NCBI RefSeq assembly: GCF_036924645.1
Contig: NZ_JAZHRX010000001.1
Coordinates: 6,475,501 to 6,539,500 of the forward strand
Direction of reading: 5' to 3'
From: Bradyrhizobium sp. AZCC 2176
GTDB lineage: Bacteria > Pseudomonadota > Alphaproteobacteria > Rhizobiales > Xanthobacteraceae
DNA length: 64,000 nucleotides
The notes under the pieces were generated by a model. The model was not told the origin of the DNA, did not search any database, and worked only from the letters and a program-made list of their open reading frames with translations. The position numbers and the translations under genes were made by a program. This document shows, piece by piece, positions 55,177 through 64,000 of this stretch (positions are counted from its first letter, which is position 1; each line of letters opens with the position of its first letter).

Positions 55177-55644
55177 ATGGCGGGTACGGTCGAACAGAAG
55201 CTGGCGGCGCAAGGCATCGTCCTGAACGAGCCGCGCACCCCAATGGCGAATTACGTCGGCTTCGTGCGTACCGGCAATTTGCTGTTCGTCTCCGGCCAGG
55301 TTTGTGCCGATGCGGAAGGCAAGCTGATCGCCAAGGGTAAGTTAGGCGCCGGCGTCACCATCGAACAGGGCTACGCGGCGGCGCAAGGCTGCGGCGTCAA
55401 CCTGCTGGCGCAGGTCAAGGCCGCGCTCGGCGATCTCGACAAGGTGGTCCGCGTGGTCAGGCTCGGCGGCTTCATCAATTCCGCGCCTGATTTCCTCGAC
55501 GGGCCCAAAGTGCTCAACGGCACCTCCGACCTGATGGTCACCGCCTTCGGCGACAAGGGCCGGCATGCCCGCACCACCGTCGGCGTCGCTTCGCTACCCT
55601 CGGATGCCGCCGTCGAGGTCGACGCCATCTTCGAGGTGTCCTGA
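55177..55644 (+). CDS. RidA-family protein
   Basis: The 155-residue YjgF-fold protein (MAGTVEQKLAAQGIVLNEPR...) has the longer form with NLLFVSGQVCADAEGK, GVNLLAQVKAALGDLDKVVRVVRLGGF and GRHARTTVGVASLPSDAAVEVDAIFEV. The Arg in HARTTVGV corresponds to the catalytic position, unlike in the RidA paralogue at 47.9 kb. ATG 55177 follows GGGGAAG. It lies 14 bases before the GDPD gene, so the two are probably one operon. Confidence 0.9.
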   Translation: MAGTVEQKLAAQGIVLNEPRTPMANYVGFVRTGNLLFVSGQVCADAEGKLIAKGKLGAGVTIEQGYAAAQGCGVNLLAQVKAALGDLDKVVRVVRLGGFINSAPDFLDGPKVLNGTSDLMVTAFGDKGRHARTTVGVASLPSDAAVEVDAIFEVS

Positions 55645-55658
55645 GCGGAGTACCCCTC

Positions 55659-56411
55659 ATGCGCGCGCCGGACTGGCTGACGGCACGGCCGGTCGCCCAT
55701 CGCGGCCTGCATGATATTGCCCGCGGCATCGTCGAAAACATGCCGGCGGCCGCGCAGGCGGCCGTCGACGGCAATTTCGCTATCGAATGCGACATCCAGC
55801 TTTCGTCGGATGGCGAGGCGATGGTGCATCACGACAACACGCTCGGCCGCCTCACCGAAGGTTCCGGCGCCTTGCTCGGCAAGACCGCAGCCGAACTCAA
55901 GGCGGTTCAGTTCAAGAACACGCCAGAGCGGATGATGACGCTCGGCGATCTCTGTGCGCTCGTTGCCGGCCGTGTGCCGCTGGTGATCGAGGTCAAAAGC
56001 CATTTCAATGGCGACCGCCGGCTGGTGAAGCGGATGGCTGACGTGCTGGCCTCGTATGACGGCCCGGCCGTCGGCATGTCGTTCGATCCGGATCAGGTGG
56101 TGGCGCTGCGTGAACTGATCCCGGGCCGCGCCCGCGGCATCGTGGCCGAGCACGAATATACCGCCGAAGAGTGGCCGGAAGCGTCCGCGGAGCAGCGCCG
56201 CGGCATGACGCATCTGCGCCATGCCTTCCACACCCGGCCGCATTTCGTTGCCTATTGGGTGGATGAGCTGCCGGCGGCCGCGCCGTGGATCGCCCGCAAT
56301 ATTTTCGGTCTGCCGCTGTTGAGTTGGACCGTGCGCACGCCGGAGCAGCGCGCCCGCGCCGCGCGCACTGCCGACCAGATGATCTTCGAGGGGTTCCTGC
56401 CGGGAACCTGA
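55659..56411 (+). CDS. Glycerophosphodiester phosphodiesterase
   Basis: The 250-residue TIM-barrel enzyme hydrolyses glycerophosphodiesters to glycerol-3-phosphate and alcohol. Motifs: VAHRGLHD with His14-Arg15 and the acidic pair in NFAIECDIQLSSDG, followed by MVHHDNTLGRLT. No signal peptide is present, so it is cytoplasmic. It follows the RidA-family gene by 14 bases and precedes an acyltransferase gene by about 100 bases. Confidence 0.93.
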   Translation: MRAPDWLTARPVAHRGLHDIARGIVENMPAAAQAAVDGNFAIECDIQLSSDGEAMVHHDNTLGRLTEGSGALLGKTAAELKAVQFKNTPERMMTLGDLCALVAGRVPLVIEVKSHFNGDRRLVKRMADVLASYDGPAVGMSFDPDQVVALRELIPGRARGIVAEHEYTAEEWPEASAEQRRGMTHLRHAFHTRPHFVAYWVDELPAAAPWIARNIFGLPLLSWTVRTPEQRARAARTADQMIFEGFLPGT

Positions 56412-56518
56412 TGCGCAGCCACCCACCTTGAACTCGTCCGCCTGATGCACGATCTTTGCAACGTTGGCCACCATGCGCGATGGCTGATCGCACGATGGGA
56501 TCGGTCCGAATTTTTTAG

Positions 56519-57757
<1,239 letters not shown>

Positions 57758-57806
57758 CCTGTTCAGCTAGCGACGTGAGATTGCACCAAACCTCGAGGGA
57801 AAAACT

Positions 57807-58229
57807 ATGCCCGCTTATGACGCCAACAACCCCTTCGCAAAGATCCTGCGCGGCGAGTTTCCCTGCCACAAGGTCTATGAGGACGACCACGTGCTGGCGT
57901 TCCTCGACATCATGCCGCGTTCGCCGGGCCATACGCTGGTGATCCCAAAAGTCCCTGCCCGCAACATCCTCGACATCACCCCCGACGACTACGCCCATGT
58001 CGCGCGCGCCGCTCACAAGATCGCCACCGCTGCCATGAAGGCCTTCAACGCCGACGGCATCACCGTCCAGCAATTCAACGAGCCCGCCGGCGGACAAGTA
58101 GTGTTTCATTTGCACATGCACGTGATGCCACGCCACGACGGCGTCGCGCTGCTGCCACCCGCGAGCCGCAAGGAAGAAGTGAAGGTGCTGGAGGACAACG
58201 CGACCAAGCTGATGGCGGCGCTGGGGTAG
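57807..58229 (+). CDS. HIT-family protein (histidine triad hydrolase)
   Basis: The 140-residue protein hydrolyses nucleotide-linked amides or phosphates (Hint-like). The histidine triad H-x-H-x-H is seen in FHLHMHVMPRHDG near residue 99. The N-terminus PFAKILRGEFPCHKVYEDDHVLAFLDIMPRSPGHTLVIPK is the standard HIT start, read in parts. The C-terminal extension is short. It is the last gene before a cluster of palindromic repeats. Confidence 0.93.
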   Translation: MPAYDANNPFAKILRGEFPCHKVYEDDHVLAFLDIMPRSPGHTLVIPKVPARNILDITPDDYAHVARAAHKIATAAMKAFNADGITVQQFNEPAGGQVVFHLHMHVMPRHDGVALLPPASRKEEVKVLEDNATKLMAALG

Positions 58230-58255
58230 CCGGGTTACCCGCCGAACTCTACCCG

Positions 58256-58295
58256 CGTCATTCCGGGGCGATGCGAAAGCATCGAACCCGGAATC
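58256..58295 (+). repeat. Palindromic repeat (same family as 4904-4947)
   Basis: CGTCATTCCGGGGC, hairpin gatgc-gaaa-gcatc, GAACCCGGAATC. The central stem is the same as in the right copy beside the GIY-YIG gene but with a four-base loop. A second, degenerate repeat (GGTCTGGTGCTGGGGCACC...CCCGGAACGACG) follows to about 58355. Confidence 0.87.
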
Positions 58296-58373
58296 TCGAG
58301 ATTCCCCGATGCGCATCTGAGGTCTGGTGCTGGGGCACCATCCCGGAACGACGCCGCGTGAGAGAGCCCGCTC

Positions 58374-59099
58374 TCACCGCCGAGGTCTCCTATGGAATTC
58401 GATCATTGTTCGGGGCGCGACTTCCTGACATTGCATGACAGTCCGAGGCCGCGCTGCATCGCCCTCAATGCCTTCGATCGTGACGGTCTGGCGACTTTTG
58501 CTCCATACGACCCGGCGAGGGACATCAAAATTCATGGACAACGTGACCCCATCCTGACCGACATCCGTCACCTCGCCCCGATACCCTCTTCCCTCTTTGC
58601 CGCGCTCGAAGAGCGCCTGTTTCGAAGCAGCATCCATCGTGAAGTACATGTATCCCGCGTCTTCACAGCGGACGGAGATTGGGTGCTGAATCGGATCGCG
58701 AACCCGGAAGCTCAAAATGCTTCTCGGCGGGGTGATCGTGCACTGGTGGATCAGTGTCGGCCGAAAGGTGGCGTCATCTATTCCCGGCCAAGTCATCGTC
58801 TTTTGATCGCGATCGAAAATCAGGTCGAGCCTTCCCGGAAGGACGGGCACGATGAATTCGATTTTTCCATCTTCCGTGGAAATGATCTCTCCCGAGTATG
58901 CATTGATCCCGAAATTTGTTTCGACATTCATCGGTGGCGTTTCAAAGACGACTGCCTTTGCATCGATGTCGAAGGTCGCGAAGTAGGGGCGGACCGGAAC
59001 GCCACCTTCACACCGCACCGAAAATAATTCAGTCGCTGCTGTGCAATCCAGCGTCAGCACGAGAAAGAGAAGGACAGGGAGGCCCATGAGCCGCTTCAT
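58374..59099 (-). CDS. Secreted hypothetical protein with duplicated domain
   Basis: The 241-residue protein has a signal peptide (MKRLMGLPVLLFLVLTLDCTAA). The mature part consists of two similar halves of about 105 residues: FSVRCEGGVPVRPYFATFDID...FETPPM and ISVRCEDAGYMYFTMDAASKQALFERG. Each half runs SVRCE, a beta-rich middle with a tryptophan before TMTWPGIDDA or TVTIEGIEGDAARP, and an HQCTITPPRS or MQCQEVAPRT ending. A Cys pair per half could form disulfides. I do not recognise the family. It is monocistronic. Confidence 0.8.
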   Translation of the reverse strand: MKRLMGLPVLLFLVLTLDCTAATELFSVRCEGGVPVRPYFATFDIDAKAVVFETPPMNVETNFGINAYSGEIISTEDGKIEFIVPVLPGRLDLIFDRDQKTMTWPGIDDATFRPTLIHQCTITPPRSILSFRVRDPIQHPISVRCEDAGYMYFTMDAASKQALFERGKEGRGYRGEVTDVGQDGVTLSMNFDVPRRVVWSKSRQTVTIEGIEGDAARPRTVMQCQEVAPRTMIEFHRRPRR

Positions 59100-59515
59100 A
59101 TCGCACGCTCCGTGCGCACATGAGAACCTCCCCCGCGGCTTGGCAGCAACGGAAGGCAGTTCGAATTCTCAACATTGCCGGATGATGAATTGGCCGGATG
59201 AACCTGGCGGCCGCGCGATCGAAGTGCGCTGCGCCAATACACACTGCAGGTATTGCGAACGCCAGTCACAACCACAGCCCCTGGGCCGCCAGCACACTGC
59301 GTGTCGCTCACCTCAACTGCCCTGCTGCGGACACTAGCATCTCTAAGCTGTAAAGACATGCCGCACACCTAATCGATTCCACGACAGCGTGCATGCCACA
59401 CAACCAAAATAGTGAAGATTTAATTCAAATTTCTGATTCGCGGTCCAACTGCTCGAAGACGCTCATTCGAACCTCACAACCGGCTCGTTTGCAGATGACA
59501 GCCGAAAGACGGCGC
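59100..59515. other. Gene-free region
   Basis: This 416-base gap lies between the start of the secreted protein gene and the end of trmO. Base composition drops in GC from 59370 to 59450. No open frame with a ribosome site and no clear dyad was found. It should hold the secreted protein's promoter. Confidence 0.4.
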
Positions 59516-60007
59516 TCACTCCGTCTCGAAATCGCCTGCCTGCGGCGGCGCCAACGGGGTGAATTCGCAGCGGTCGGGCTTGACGTCGAGCAGCGGCGTT
59601 TCGTCGAGACAGTCGAGACCACGCACGAGGATCACGTTGCCTTCGATCGCAACGAACTTCACGATCGAGGTGCCGATCGGGTTCGGCCGCACCGGCGAGC
59701 GCAGCGAAAACGTGCCGCGGGTTTTCTGGTTGTTCTTCGGGCTTTGCAGCACCAGATCGCGGCGCGACTGGTGGAGCCAGTAGATCACTTCGAGATTTTC
59801 ATAGAAGTCGACGCCCTTGATCGCGGGCACCCACGGCTCGAAAATCTCCAGCCGGCAGACCGGGCCGTCATGGCGGCCCTGCCGCGGCGTCTCCAGCCGC
59901 GATTTCCAGGGCGTGCGGATGCGGCCGATAAACACCAGCCCGGCATCGCGGGTCGGCGGCATGTCGACGGTGATTTCGCCCTCGCGGACTTCAGTCTTCT
60001 GAACCAT
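59516..60007 (-). CDS. trmO: tRNA (N6-threonylcarbamoyladenosine37-N6)-methyltransferase TrmO
   Basis: TrmO (YaeB/TsaA-like) methylates t6A37 of threonine tRNA using SAM. The 163-residue protein has [37 protein letters not shown] and the family signature [19 protein letters not shown]. It ends with [15 protein letters not shown]. It is shorter than E. coli YaeB because it lacks the C-terminal extension. It lies 87 bases from azlD on the same strand. Confidence 0.9.
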   Translation of the reverse strand: MVQKTEVREGEITVDMPPTRDAGLVFIGRIRTPWKSRLETPRQGRHDGPVCRLEIFEPWVPAIKGVDFYENLEVIYWLHQSRRDLVLQSPKNNQKTRGTFSLRSPVRPNPIGTSIVKFVAIEGNVILVRGLDCLDETPLLDVKPDRCEFTPLAPPQAGDFETE

Positions 60008-60094
60008 TGACCAATCCAGTAAAAGTGGTACCCCGCCAATTCAAGCCATTTTCCTTGCCGCGCCGGACAGTAGCGGATTATCCGCCGCCTGCAA

Positions 60095-60439
60095 TCAACC
60101 GAGCCACCATTTCCCGGCCAGCAGCACGATCTCGCCGCAGACCACGCCGGCAAAGATCGAGCGCCGCGTGAGCATGAACACTGCGAATCCGGCGGCGACC
60201 GCGCCATAGCGCAGCCAGTCCGGCACGCCGGCGAGCGCGCCCGGCGGTTGCACCAGGATCTGCGCGATGACGCCGGCGAGGATCGCGGTCGCCACCGCCC
60301 TGACCCACACCAGGACTTCCGAGCCCTCGTCGACGCCCGCACCGAACCAGAGCCCGGCCATGCGCCAGACCTCGTTGGGCAGGAAGCCCGCGAGCACCAG
60401 GACCAACAGCGCGTGCGGGCTGCCGAAAAATTCGTTCAT
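60095..60439 (-). CDS. AzlD-family branched-chain amino acid exporter small subunit
   Basis: The 114-residue protein has about four membrane segments (LLVLVLAGFLPNEVWRMAGLWF, AVATAILAGVIAQIL, YGAVAAGFAVFML, GVVCGEIVLLAGKWW). It fits AzlD, the small subunit that works with AzlC in branched-chain amino acid export. The start ATG overlaps the AzlC stop as ATGA. The substrate is by family inference only. Confidence 0.88.
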   Translation of the reverse strand: MNEFFGSPHALLVLVLAGFLPNEVWRMAGLWFGAGVDEGSEVLVWVRAVATAILAGVIAQILVQPPGALAGVPDWLRYGAVAAGFAVFMLTRRSIFAGVVCGEIVLLAGKWWLG

Positions 60440-61179
60440 GCGCGCACCTTCCTGCGCCACCGGTGAACGCCGTAAGCAATGGTGCCGGCGGTGACGCCGC
60501 TGATCAAAATATCGACGCCGGTATGCAGCATCGACACCAGCGGAAACAGCGCGATCCCGAGCCCCAGCGCCAGCACGTCCGATATCTGCCTGCAGTTGCG
60601 CGCGGTCGACAGCAGGAACGCCAGCGGCGTCAGTAGCAGGATCGCCGCGGCAAACAGCGGCGGCAGATTGGCGGCCAGGCCATAACCGAGCGTGGTGGCG
60701 ACCATGCAAACGGTAACAAGCCCGCAGCCGAGCCCATGTGTGAACGCAATCCGCCGCTCGCGCGGCACCCTTGGCAGCAGCCGGTAGCATTCGACCCACA
60801 GCGTGACCGCAATGAAGTGCGTCGCCAGCACGAGGTGGCGGCGCTTGGTCTGCGGTGTCTTCATCAGCGGCAAGACCGACACCACCATCGGAAACAGCCG
60901 GATCGCACTCACCGTCACCGCAATCGCCGCCTGTACCGCGGTCGCCCCTGACCCAAGTGTCGAGATCAGGATGATCTGTGCGGGCCCCGCCCAGATCAGC
61001 AGCGTGCTGCCGAGCACCCAGCCCAGGCTGAAATGGCTGTCATGGGCCAGCGCGCCGATGCCGAGATAGGTCGCAAACAGCACCAGCGTCAGCACCGTCG
61101 ACGCGACCGAACTCATGCCCCACGCGAACGCGCGAATGGGGCTTTTCCATTGGGAAGAAGAGAGCTGAGGTAGCGCCAA
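60436..61179 (-). CDS. AzlC-family branched-chain amino acid permease
   Basis: The 247-residue large subunit has about seven hydrophobic segments and the family block GWVLGSTLLIWAGPAQIILISTLGSGA, followed by RLFPMVVSVLPL. This is AzlC (PF03591). The start is uncertain: TTG 61179, or ATG at 61116 within the first helix. It is the first gene of the azlC-azlD pair. A regulator is not adjacent. Confidence 0.9.
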   Translation of the reverse strand: MALPQLSSSQWKSPIRAFAWGMSSVASTVLTLVLFATYLGIGALAHDSHFSLGWVLGSTLLIWAGPAQIILISTLGSGATAVQAAIAVTVSAIRLFPMVVSVLPLMKTPQTKRRHLVLATHFIAVTLWVECYRLLPRVPRERRIAFTHGLGCGLVTVCMVATTLGYGLAANLPPLFAAAILLLTPLAFLLSTARNCRQISDVLALGLGIALFPLVSMLHTGVDILISGVTAGTIAYGVHRWRRKVRA

Positions 61180-61254
61180 TTGCGACCGGGTGAGGTTTGA
61201 CCGTCGTGAGCATAGGGCTGACGAAAGCTGCCTGCGTCAAGCAAGCGAAGGCTC

Positions 61255-61427
61255 AAGGCCGCCATGCAGCAGGTCCGGTAGCTCGGATGGCGCGCAGCGC
61301 AATCCGGGGAATCTCACAAGTGGGCACACCGCCCGGGATTTCGCGGAGCCTGTCATCACTGTGCGAGCGCAATTGCGCTCGTCGCGGGGCGCGCATTCGC
61401 GCGACCCGTTGGCTCCATCCGGACTTG
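61255..61427. repeat. REP-like composite repeat at the left flank of the IS element
   Basis: This block contains CTCGGATGGCGCGCAGCGCAATCCGGGG, read in parts, a perfect 16-base palindrome GAGCGCAATTGCGCTC at 61365-61380, and a CGCG-CATT-CGCG hairpin. These belong to an interspersed repeat I recall in Bradyrhizobium. It stops at the presumed IS junction after CATCCGGACTTG. Confidence 0.6.
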
Positions 61428-61451
61428 TATGGGGTAGTAGTTGTCAAGGGG

Positions 61452-61891
61452 ATTGATCGATCAGGGCATGGCTTTGCCTTTGGCATGTTCGGTGGAGGGC
61501 GATGCGCCCTTTGATCCCGATGGATAGCCGCTGCGCCGGACGCAGCCACCGTCAAGGTTGGCCGCAGGCCACCGCCGGAGGCGGCGCGGAGCGGCCTTGA
61601 CGGTGGCGAGGCCGGAGCAAAGCTTTCGGATCGGGACGTTTCGAGGCGCGCGATTGACGGCTTGACGTGATGTCCGGGACTGGGCCGTGACGTCGTTATG
61701 CGGCCAACACCGCATCAACTTGTATCCGGTCGGGTGTGGTGGCCCGAACCCTGATCTTTCATGCACGGGTGAAGGTAAGGCCCAGAAGAGACGGGACCCA
61801 TCTACGAAAGCGGAATCCGAAGACCCAAGCCCGGGTTCGGTCACACGTCTGTCCTGGGTCACGTCGGTCGTCATTGGCGCACCGGCGTTGC
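61452..61891 (-). ncRNA. Candidate guide RNA region (bridge/seekRNA) of the IS element
   Basis: About 440 bases downstream of the transposase carry no gene but are rich in structure. A perfect 12-bp stem, CCACCGTCAAGG (61546-61557) with CCTTGACGGTGG (61595-61606), encloses an inner hairpin CCGCC-GGA-GGCGG. In IS110/IS1111 elements a non-coding RNA from the element end guides the transposase to its target. The position fits the IS1111-type RNA. The RNA boundaries and guide loops were not determined. Confidence 0.4.
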
Positions 61892-63046
61892 TTAAAAGCT
61901 CGGACGCATGACGGCGCCGCTCGGCACGAGGCCGGTCTCCAGATAGCGCCAGAGGGCCACCATCAGCTTGCGCGCCAGCGCCACGATGGCGATCTTGCGG
62001 ATGCGGCCCTTGAGGTTACCAACCCGCTCGCGGAACCAGCGGCTCAGCTCGGTGTCGGGCTGATGCCTCAGCCACAGCCAGGCGAGCTCGATTGCGGTGG
62101 TTCGCGCACGGCGGTTGCCAGCTTTGCTGATGCCCTGTTGTCGACGGCGGGCGCCGCTGTCGTAGGGCACGTCGGTTAGTCCGACGCAGCTGCCGAGCTG
62201 ACGGCGGTTCTTAAAGTCACGGTAGAAGACCTCGTTGGCCAGGAGCTGGGCGATGTGCGGGCCAATCGCCTTGAGTTGGGCAAGCTGAACCGCCTTCGCC
62301 TCTGCCGAGTCCTTTGCCGGGGTCCGATGCGCGGCCGCATTCGCTGCCTCGAGCCCCTTGATCTGCTTGTGTACCAATACCAGCCGCTCATGCTCGCGAC
62401 GGATCTCGTCCTTCAGCCGTGGCGGCAGAACGCGGCCATCGCCGGTACGCATCGCATCCAGACTCGCCAAGAAGCCCGGCTTCAGGGGCATGACATCGCG
62501 GATGCCCTGGCCATGCAGCAGCCCCTTGATCCGGTTGCTGTGCCCGGTGCGCTCCTGCAGCAGCCGCTCGCGCTCGCGCGTACGCCGCTTGCGATCCTCG
62601 TCCTCAGGCGTGGGAACCCGAACCATGCTGCAAACCCGCGGTTCGCCGCGCAGGTAAGCCAGAAACGAGCGCATCAACTGCGCCAAGTCGATCCGATCGG
62701 TCTTGGCCCGCCGTGCCCGCCGGTTCACCTCGATGCTCGACGCATCGATCTCGTGATTGAGCACCTCGTTGTCGGCCAGCCAGCGGTGCAGCCAATGACC
62801 GTCGAGACCGGCTTCATAGCACGACAGAATACGAACCAGCTTCCCCGTCTGCTCCGCCTTCGATCGAGCCTTGACCAGCAAAGCTGCCAACGCCGCCAAG
62901 TCGCCACCGTCAATCCGGTAACGGCTCATCTTCTCGGTACCGGGCAGCATGATGCCTAGCTGCCATTTCGCCTTGCTCAGTTCGAAAGCAACGTAAACTG
63001 TGGCATACTTGCAGCCGGCGGGTGTGTCAGCGTGATCTGTGCACAT
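61892..63046 (-). CDS. IS110-family transposase
   Basis: The 384-residue DEDD-type recombinase has an N-terminal RuvC-like domain and a C-terminal Transposase_20 domain. N-terminal markers are VYVAFELSKAKWQLG, where the usual first Asp is Glu, SCYEAGLDGHWLHRWL, and RRARRAKTDRIDLAQLMRSFL. C-terminal markers are LKAIGPHIAQLLANEVFYRDFKNRRQLGSCVGLTDVPY and QGISKAGNRRARTTAIELAW, which contains the catalytic Ser. ATG 63046 follows GAGGATC. It appears intact. Confidence 0.92.
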   Translation of the reverse strand: MCTDHADTPAGCKYATVYVAFELSKAKWQLGIMLPGTEKMSRYRIDGGDLAALAALLVKARSKAEQTGKLVRILSCYEAGLDGHWLHRWLADNEVLNHEIDASSIEVNRRARRAKTDRIDLAQLMRSFLAYLRGEPRVCSMVRVPTPEDEDRKRRTRERERLLQERTGHSNRIKGLLHGQGIRDVMPLKPGFLASLDAMRTGDGRVLPPRLKDEIRREHERLVLVHKQIKGLEAANAAAHRTPAKDSAEAKAVQLAQLKAIGPHIAQLLANEVFYRDFKNRRQLGSCVGLTDVPYDSGARRRQQGISKAGNRRARTTAIELAWLWLRHQPDTELSRWFRERVGNLKGRIRKIAIVALARKLMVALWRYLETGLVPSGAVMRPSF

Positions 63047-63131
63047 CGTGGATCCTCTGGGTGAGTGGGTGGTCGCAAACTCAACTTACCCCCTGACCAC
63101 CTGCCACCCCATAGGATCTACGAGTGATGCT

Positions 63132-64000
63132 TCACCCCGGCACGCCCCTATTGCGTAACACGAAGCACGCCCCGCCCGCTTTGCGGATGCGGTTGCAGAG
63201 ATCATCCGCAGCAGATCTTGTGTCGGCGCCGATCCGTACCTGGTAGAAGGCGCGCGTGCCGCGGCTGCGCATCACCGAACTGAGCAGGCTCGGATCCTGG
63301 TCGCCGATCACGGCGCTGAGCCGTTTCATGGCGCGCGCGTACATCGCGAGCGCCTTGTCGCGGCTGAAGCCGGCGGCAAGCTGCACGCCCCACACTTTGG
63401 CGGCACCGAGCGTGATGCGGTTCTCGAGTTCGGTGATGAAGGGACTGGGCGCCTGTTTCAGCAACGCCATCAACTCGCGGCAGCTCGACGTCGGTATCCG
63501 CTCCGGTGGTCTGCCGCCCTTCTGCGCACTGGCCCAATCCTCGACTGTGGAGCCGGTGATGGCTACGACGTAGTTGCGCGTTTCCTGCGGCATCGGGCCG
63601 GTCCCGGCAAGCCATTCCTGCACCCGGCGCGGGCCGGCGTTGTAAGCGGCGGCCGCCAGTCCCAGATTGCCGAACTGGTTGCGCAGCTCGTCCAGGAACT
63701 CCGCCGATTTTGGCAGTGCCTGCACCGGATTGAAGGGATCGAGCAGGCCGCGCTCGCTCGCAGTGCCCGGCATGAACTGCGCAATCCCCTGCGCGCGCTG
63801 GCCGTTGCGCGTCACCGGCCCGATTGCGTCGGAGCGAAAGCGGCTCTCCTGCCAGATGACGCGGGCGAAGAATTCGAGCGGCAGGTTTGAGGCTTTGGCG
63901 GCCGACTCGATCATCAGGCACATCGCCTCGCGCGTGTCGCTCTCCCGCGCCCCGTCAGCCGGCTTTTGGGCTGGTATCGCGCCTTGCTCGACACTCGACT
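63132..64000 (-). CDS. Lytic transglycosylase, N-terminus cut by window edge
   Basis: The open frame continues past 64000, so the N-terminus and any signal peptide are outside. The visible 289 residues hold an SLT domain: FFARVIWQESRFRSDAIGP with the catalytic Glu, QRAQGIAQFMPGTASERGL, and AAAAYNAGPRRVQEWLAG. A C-terminal extension of about 130 residues with several Cys (TSSCRELMALL and CNRIRKAGGACFVLRN) resembles a SPOR-like domain. The stop codon lies 18 bases from the IS element's inverted repeat, so the gene is intact at this end. Confidence 0.88.
   Translation of the reverse strand, partial: SSVEQGAIPAQKPADGARESDTREAMCLMIESAAKASNLPLEFFARVIWQESRFRSDAIGPVTRNGQRAQGIAQFMPGTASERGLLDPFNPVQALPKSAEFLDELRNQFGNLGLAAAAYNAGPRRVQEWLAGTGPMPQETRNYVVAITGSTVEDWASAQKGGRPPERIPTSSCRELMALLKQAPSPFITELENRITLGAAKVWGVQLAAGFSRDKALAMYARAMKRLSAVIGDQDPSLLSSVMRSRGTRAFYQVRIGADTRSAADDLCNRIRKAGGACFVLRNRGVPG

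Larger units (their letters stand above)
61428..63113 (-). mobile_element. IS110-family insertion sequence (IS1111-like), ~1.69 kb
   Basis: The element is bounded by imperfect inverted repeats: TATGGGGTAGTAGTTGTCA at 61428 and, from the other end at 63113, TATGGGGTGGCAGGTGGTCA. It encodes one transposase on the minus strand. The non-coding part upstream of the transposase is short (67 bases to the repeat), whereas about 440 bases lie downstream of it. That asymmetry is what the IS1111 subgroup shows. IS110 elements give no target duplication, so exact ends may be a few bases outside the repeats. The left flank is a REP-like repeat, and the right end is 18 bases from a lytic transglycosylase stop codon. 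Confidence 0.85.

Noticed and set aside
61197..61514. 105-residue plus frame before the IS element
   Set aside because: Runs through REP-like repeat and across the IS end, so it cannot be an ancestral gene.

Overview
The window looks like chromosomal backbone of an alphaproteobacterium in the Nitrobacteraceae, most likely Bradyrhizobium or a close relative. The base composition is GC-rich. Other pointers are two large Rhodopseudomonas/Bradyrhizobium-type porins in tandem, a divK-pleD pair, an EipB-type envelope protein, a GatCAB amidotransferase operon, and the palindromic intergenic repeats I associate with this group. The genus is inferred from protein style; no marker gene was compared. 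There is no rRNA, CRISPR array or prophage.

Layout. 1-4.7 kb: peroxiredoxin (cut by the window edge), smpB, mscL and dapA run leftward, and a periplasmic soluble lytic transglycosylase diverges from them. 4.9-5.3 kb: a small GIY-YIG nuclease gene bracketed by inverted copies of a palindromic repeat. 5.3-8.8 kb: two tandem porins, each with its own terminator. 8.8-12.5 kb: gene-poor, with tRNA-Ser(GCT), a frameshifted DUF1186/SEC-C gene, a Sel1-like gene and a 30-residue lysine-rich peptide. 12.5-16.3 kb: the gatC-gatA-gatB operon with two small genes interleaved. 16.5-22.2 kb: two tiny genes, two nitronate-monooxygenase-like flavoproteins with a divergent LysR regulator, ruvX, an AEC transporter and a CPBP protease. 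22.3-30.3 kb: an AidB-like dehydrogenase, a VanX-like dipeptidase, pyrB plus a degenerate dihydroorotase, plsY, an amidase and dprA. 30.3-33.6 kb: two HxlR regulators, azoR, an SDR and a small membrane protein. 33.8-39.3 kb: topA-rnr-DUF983. 39.4-44.2 kb: a Nudix hydrolase, an FMN monooxygenase, rpmG, and an MFS/TetR divergent pair. 44.2-47.8 kb: pleD-divK and a divergent dinB fused in frame to a DUF3572 domain. 47.9-58.2 kb: RidA, slipin-NfeD, a branched-chain-type 2-oxoacid dehydrogenase (E1a, E1b, E2), EipB, a second RidA, GDPD, a DUF482-type acyltransferase and a HIT protein. 58.4-64 kb: a duplicated-domain secreted protein, trmO, azlCD, an IS110-family element and a truncated lytic transglycosylase.

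Most genes are housekeeping (translation quality control, pyrimidine and lysine synthesis, phospholipid synthesis, DNA topology and repair, cell-cycle signalling). The most unusual features are the GIY-YIG/inverted-palindrome cassette, the IS110/IS1111-type element with a long structured non-coding tail that may encode a guide RNA, the DUF3572-DinB fusion that removal of one G would undo, and a PyrC-like protein lacking the metal-binding HxH motif.
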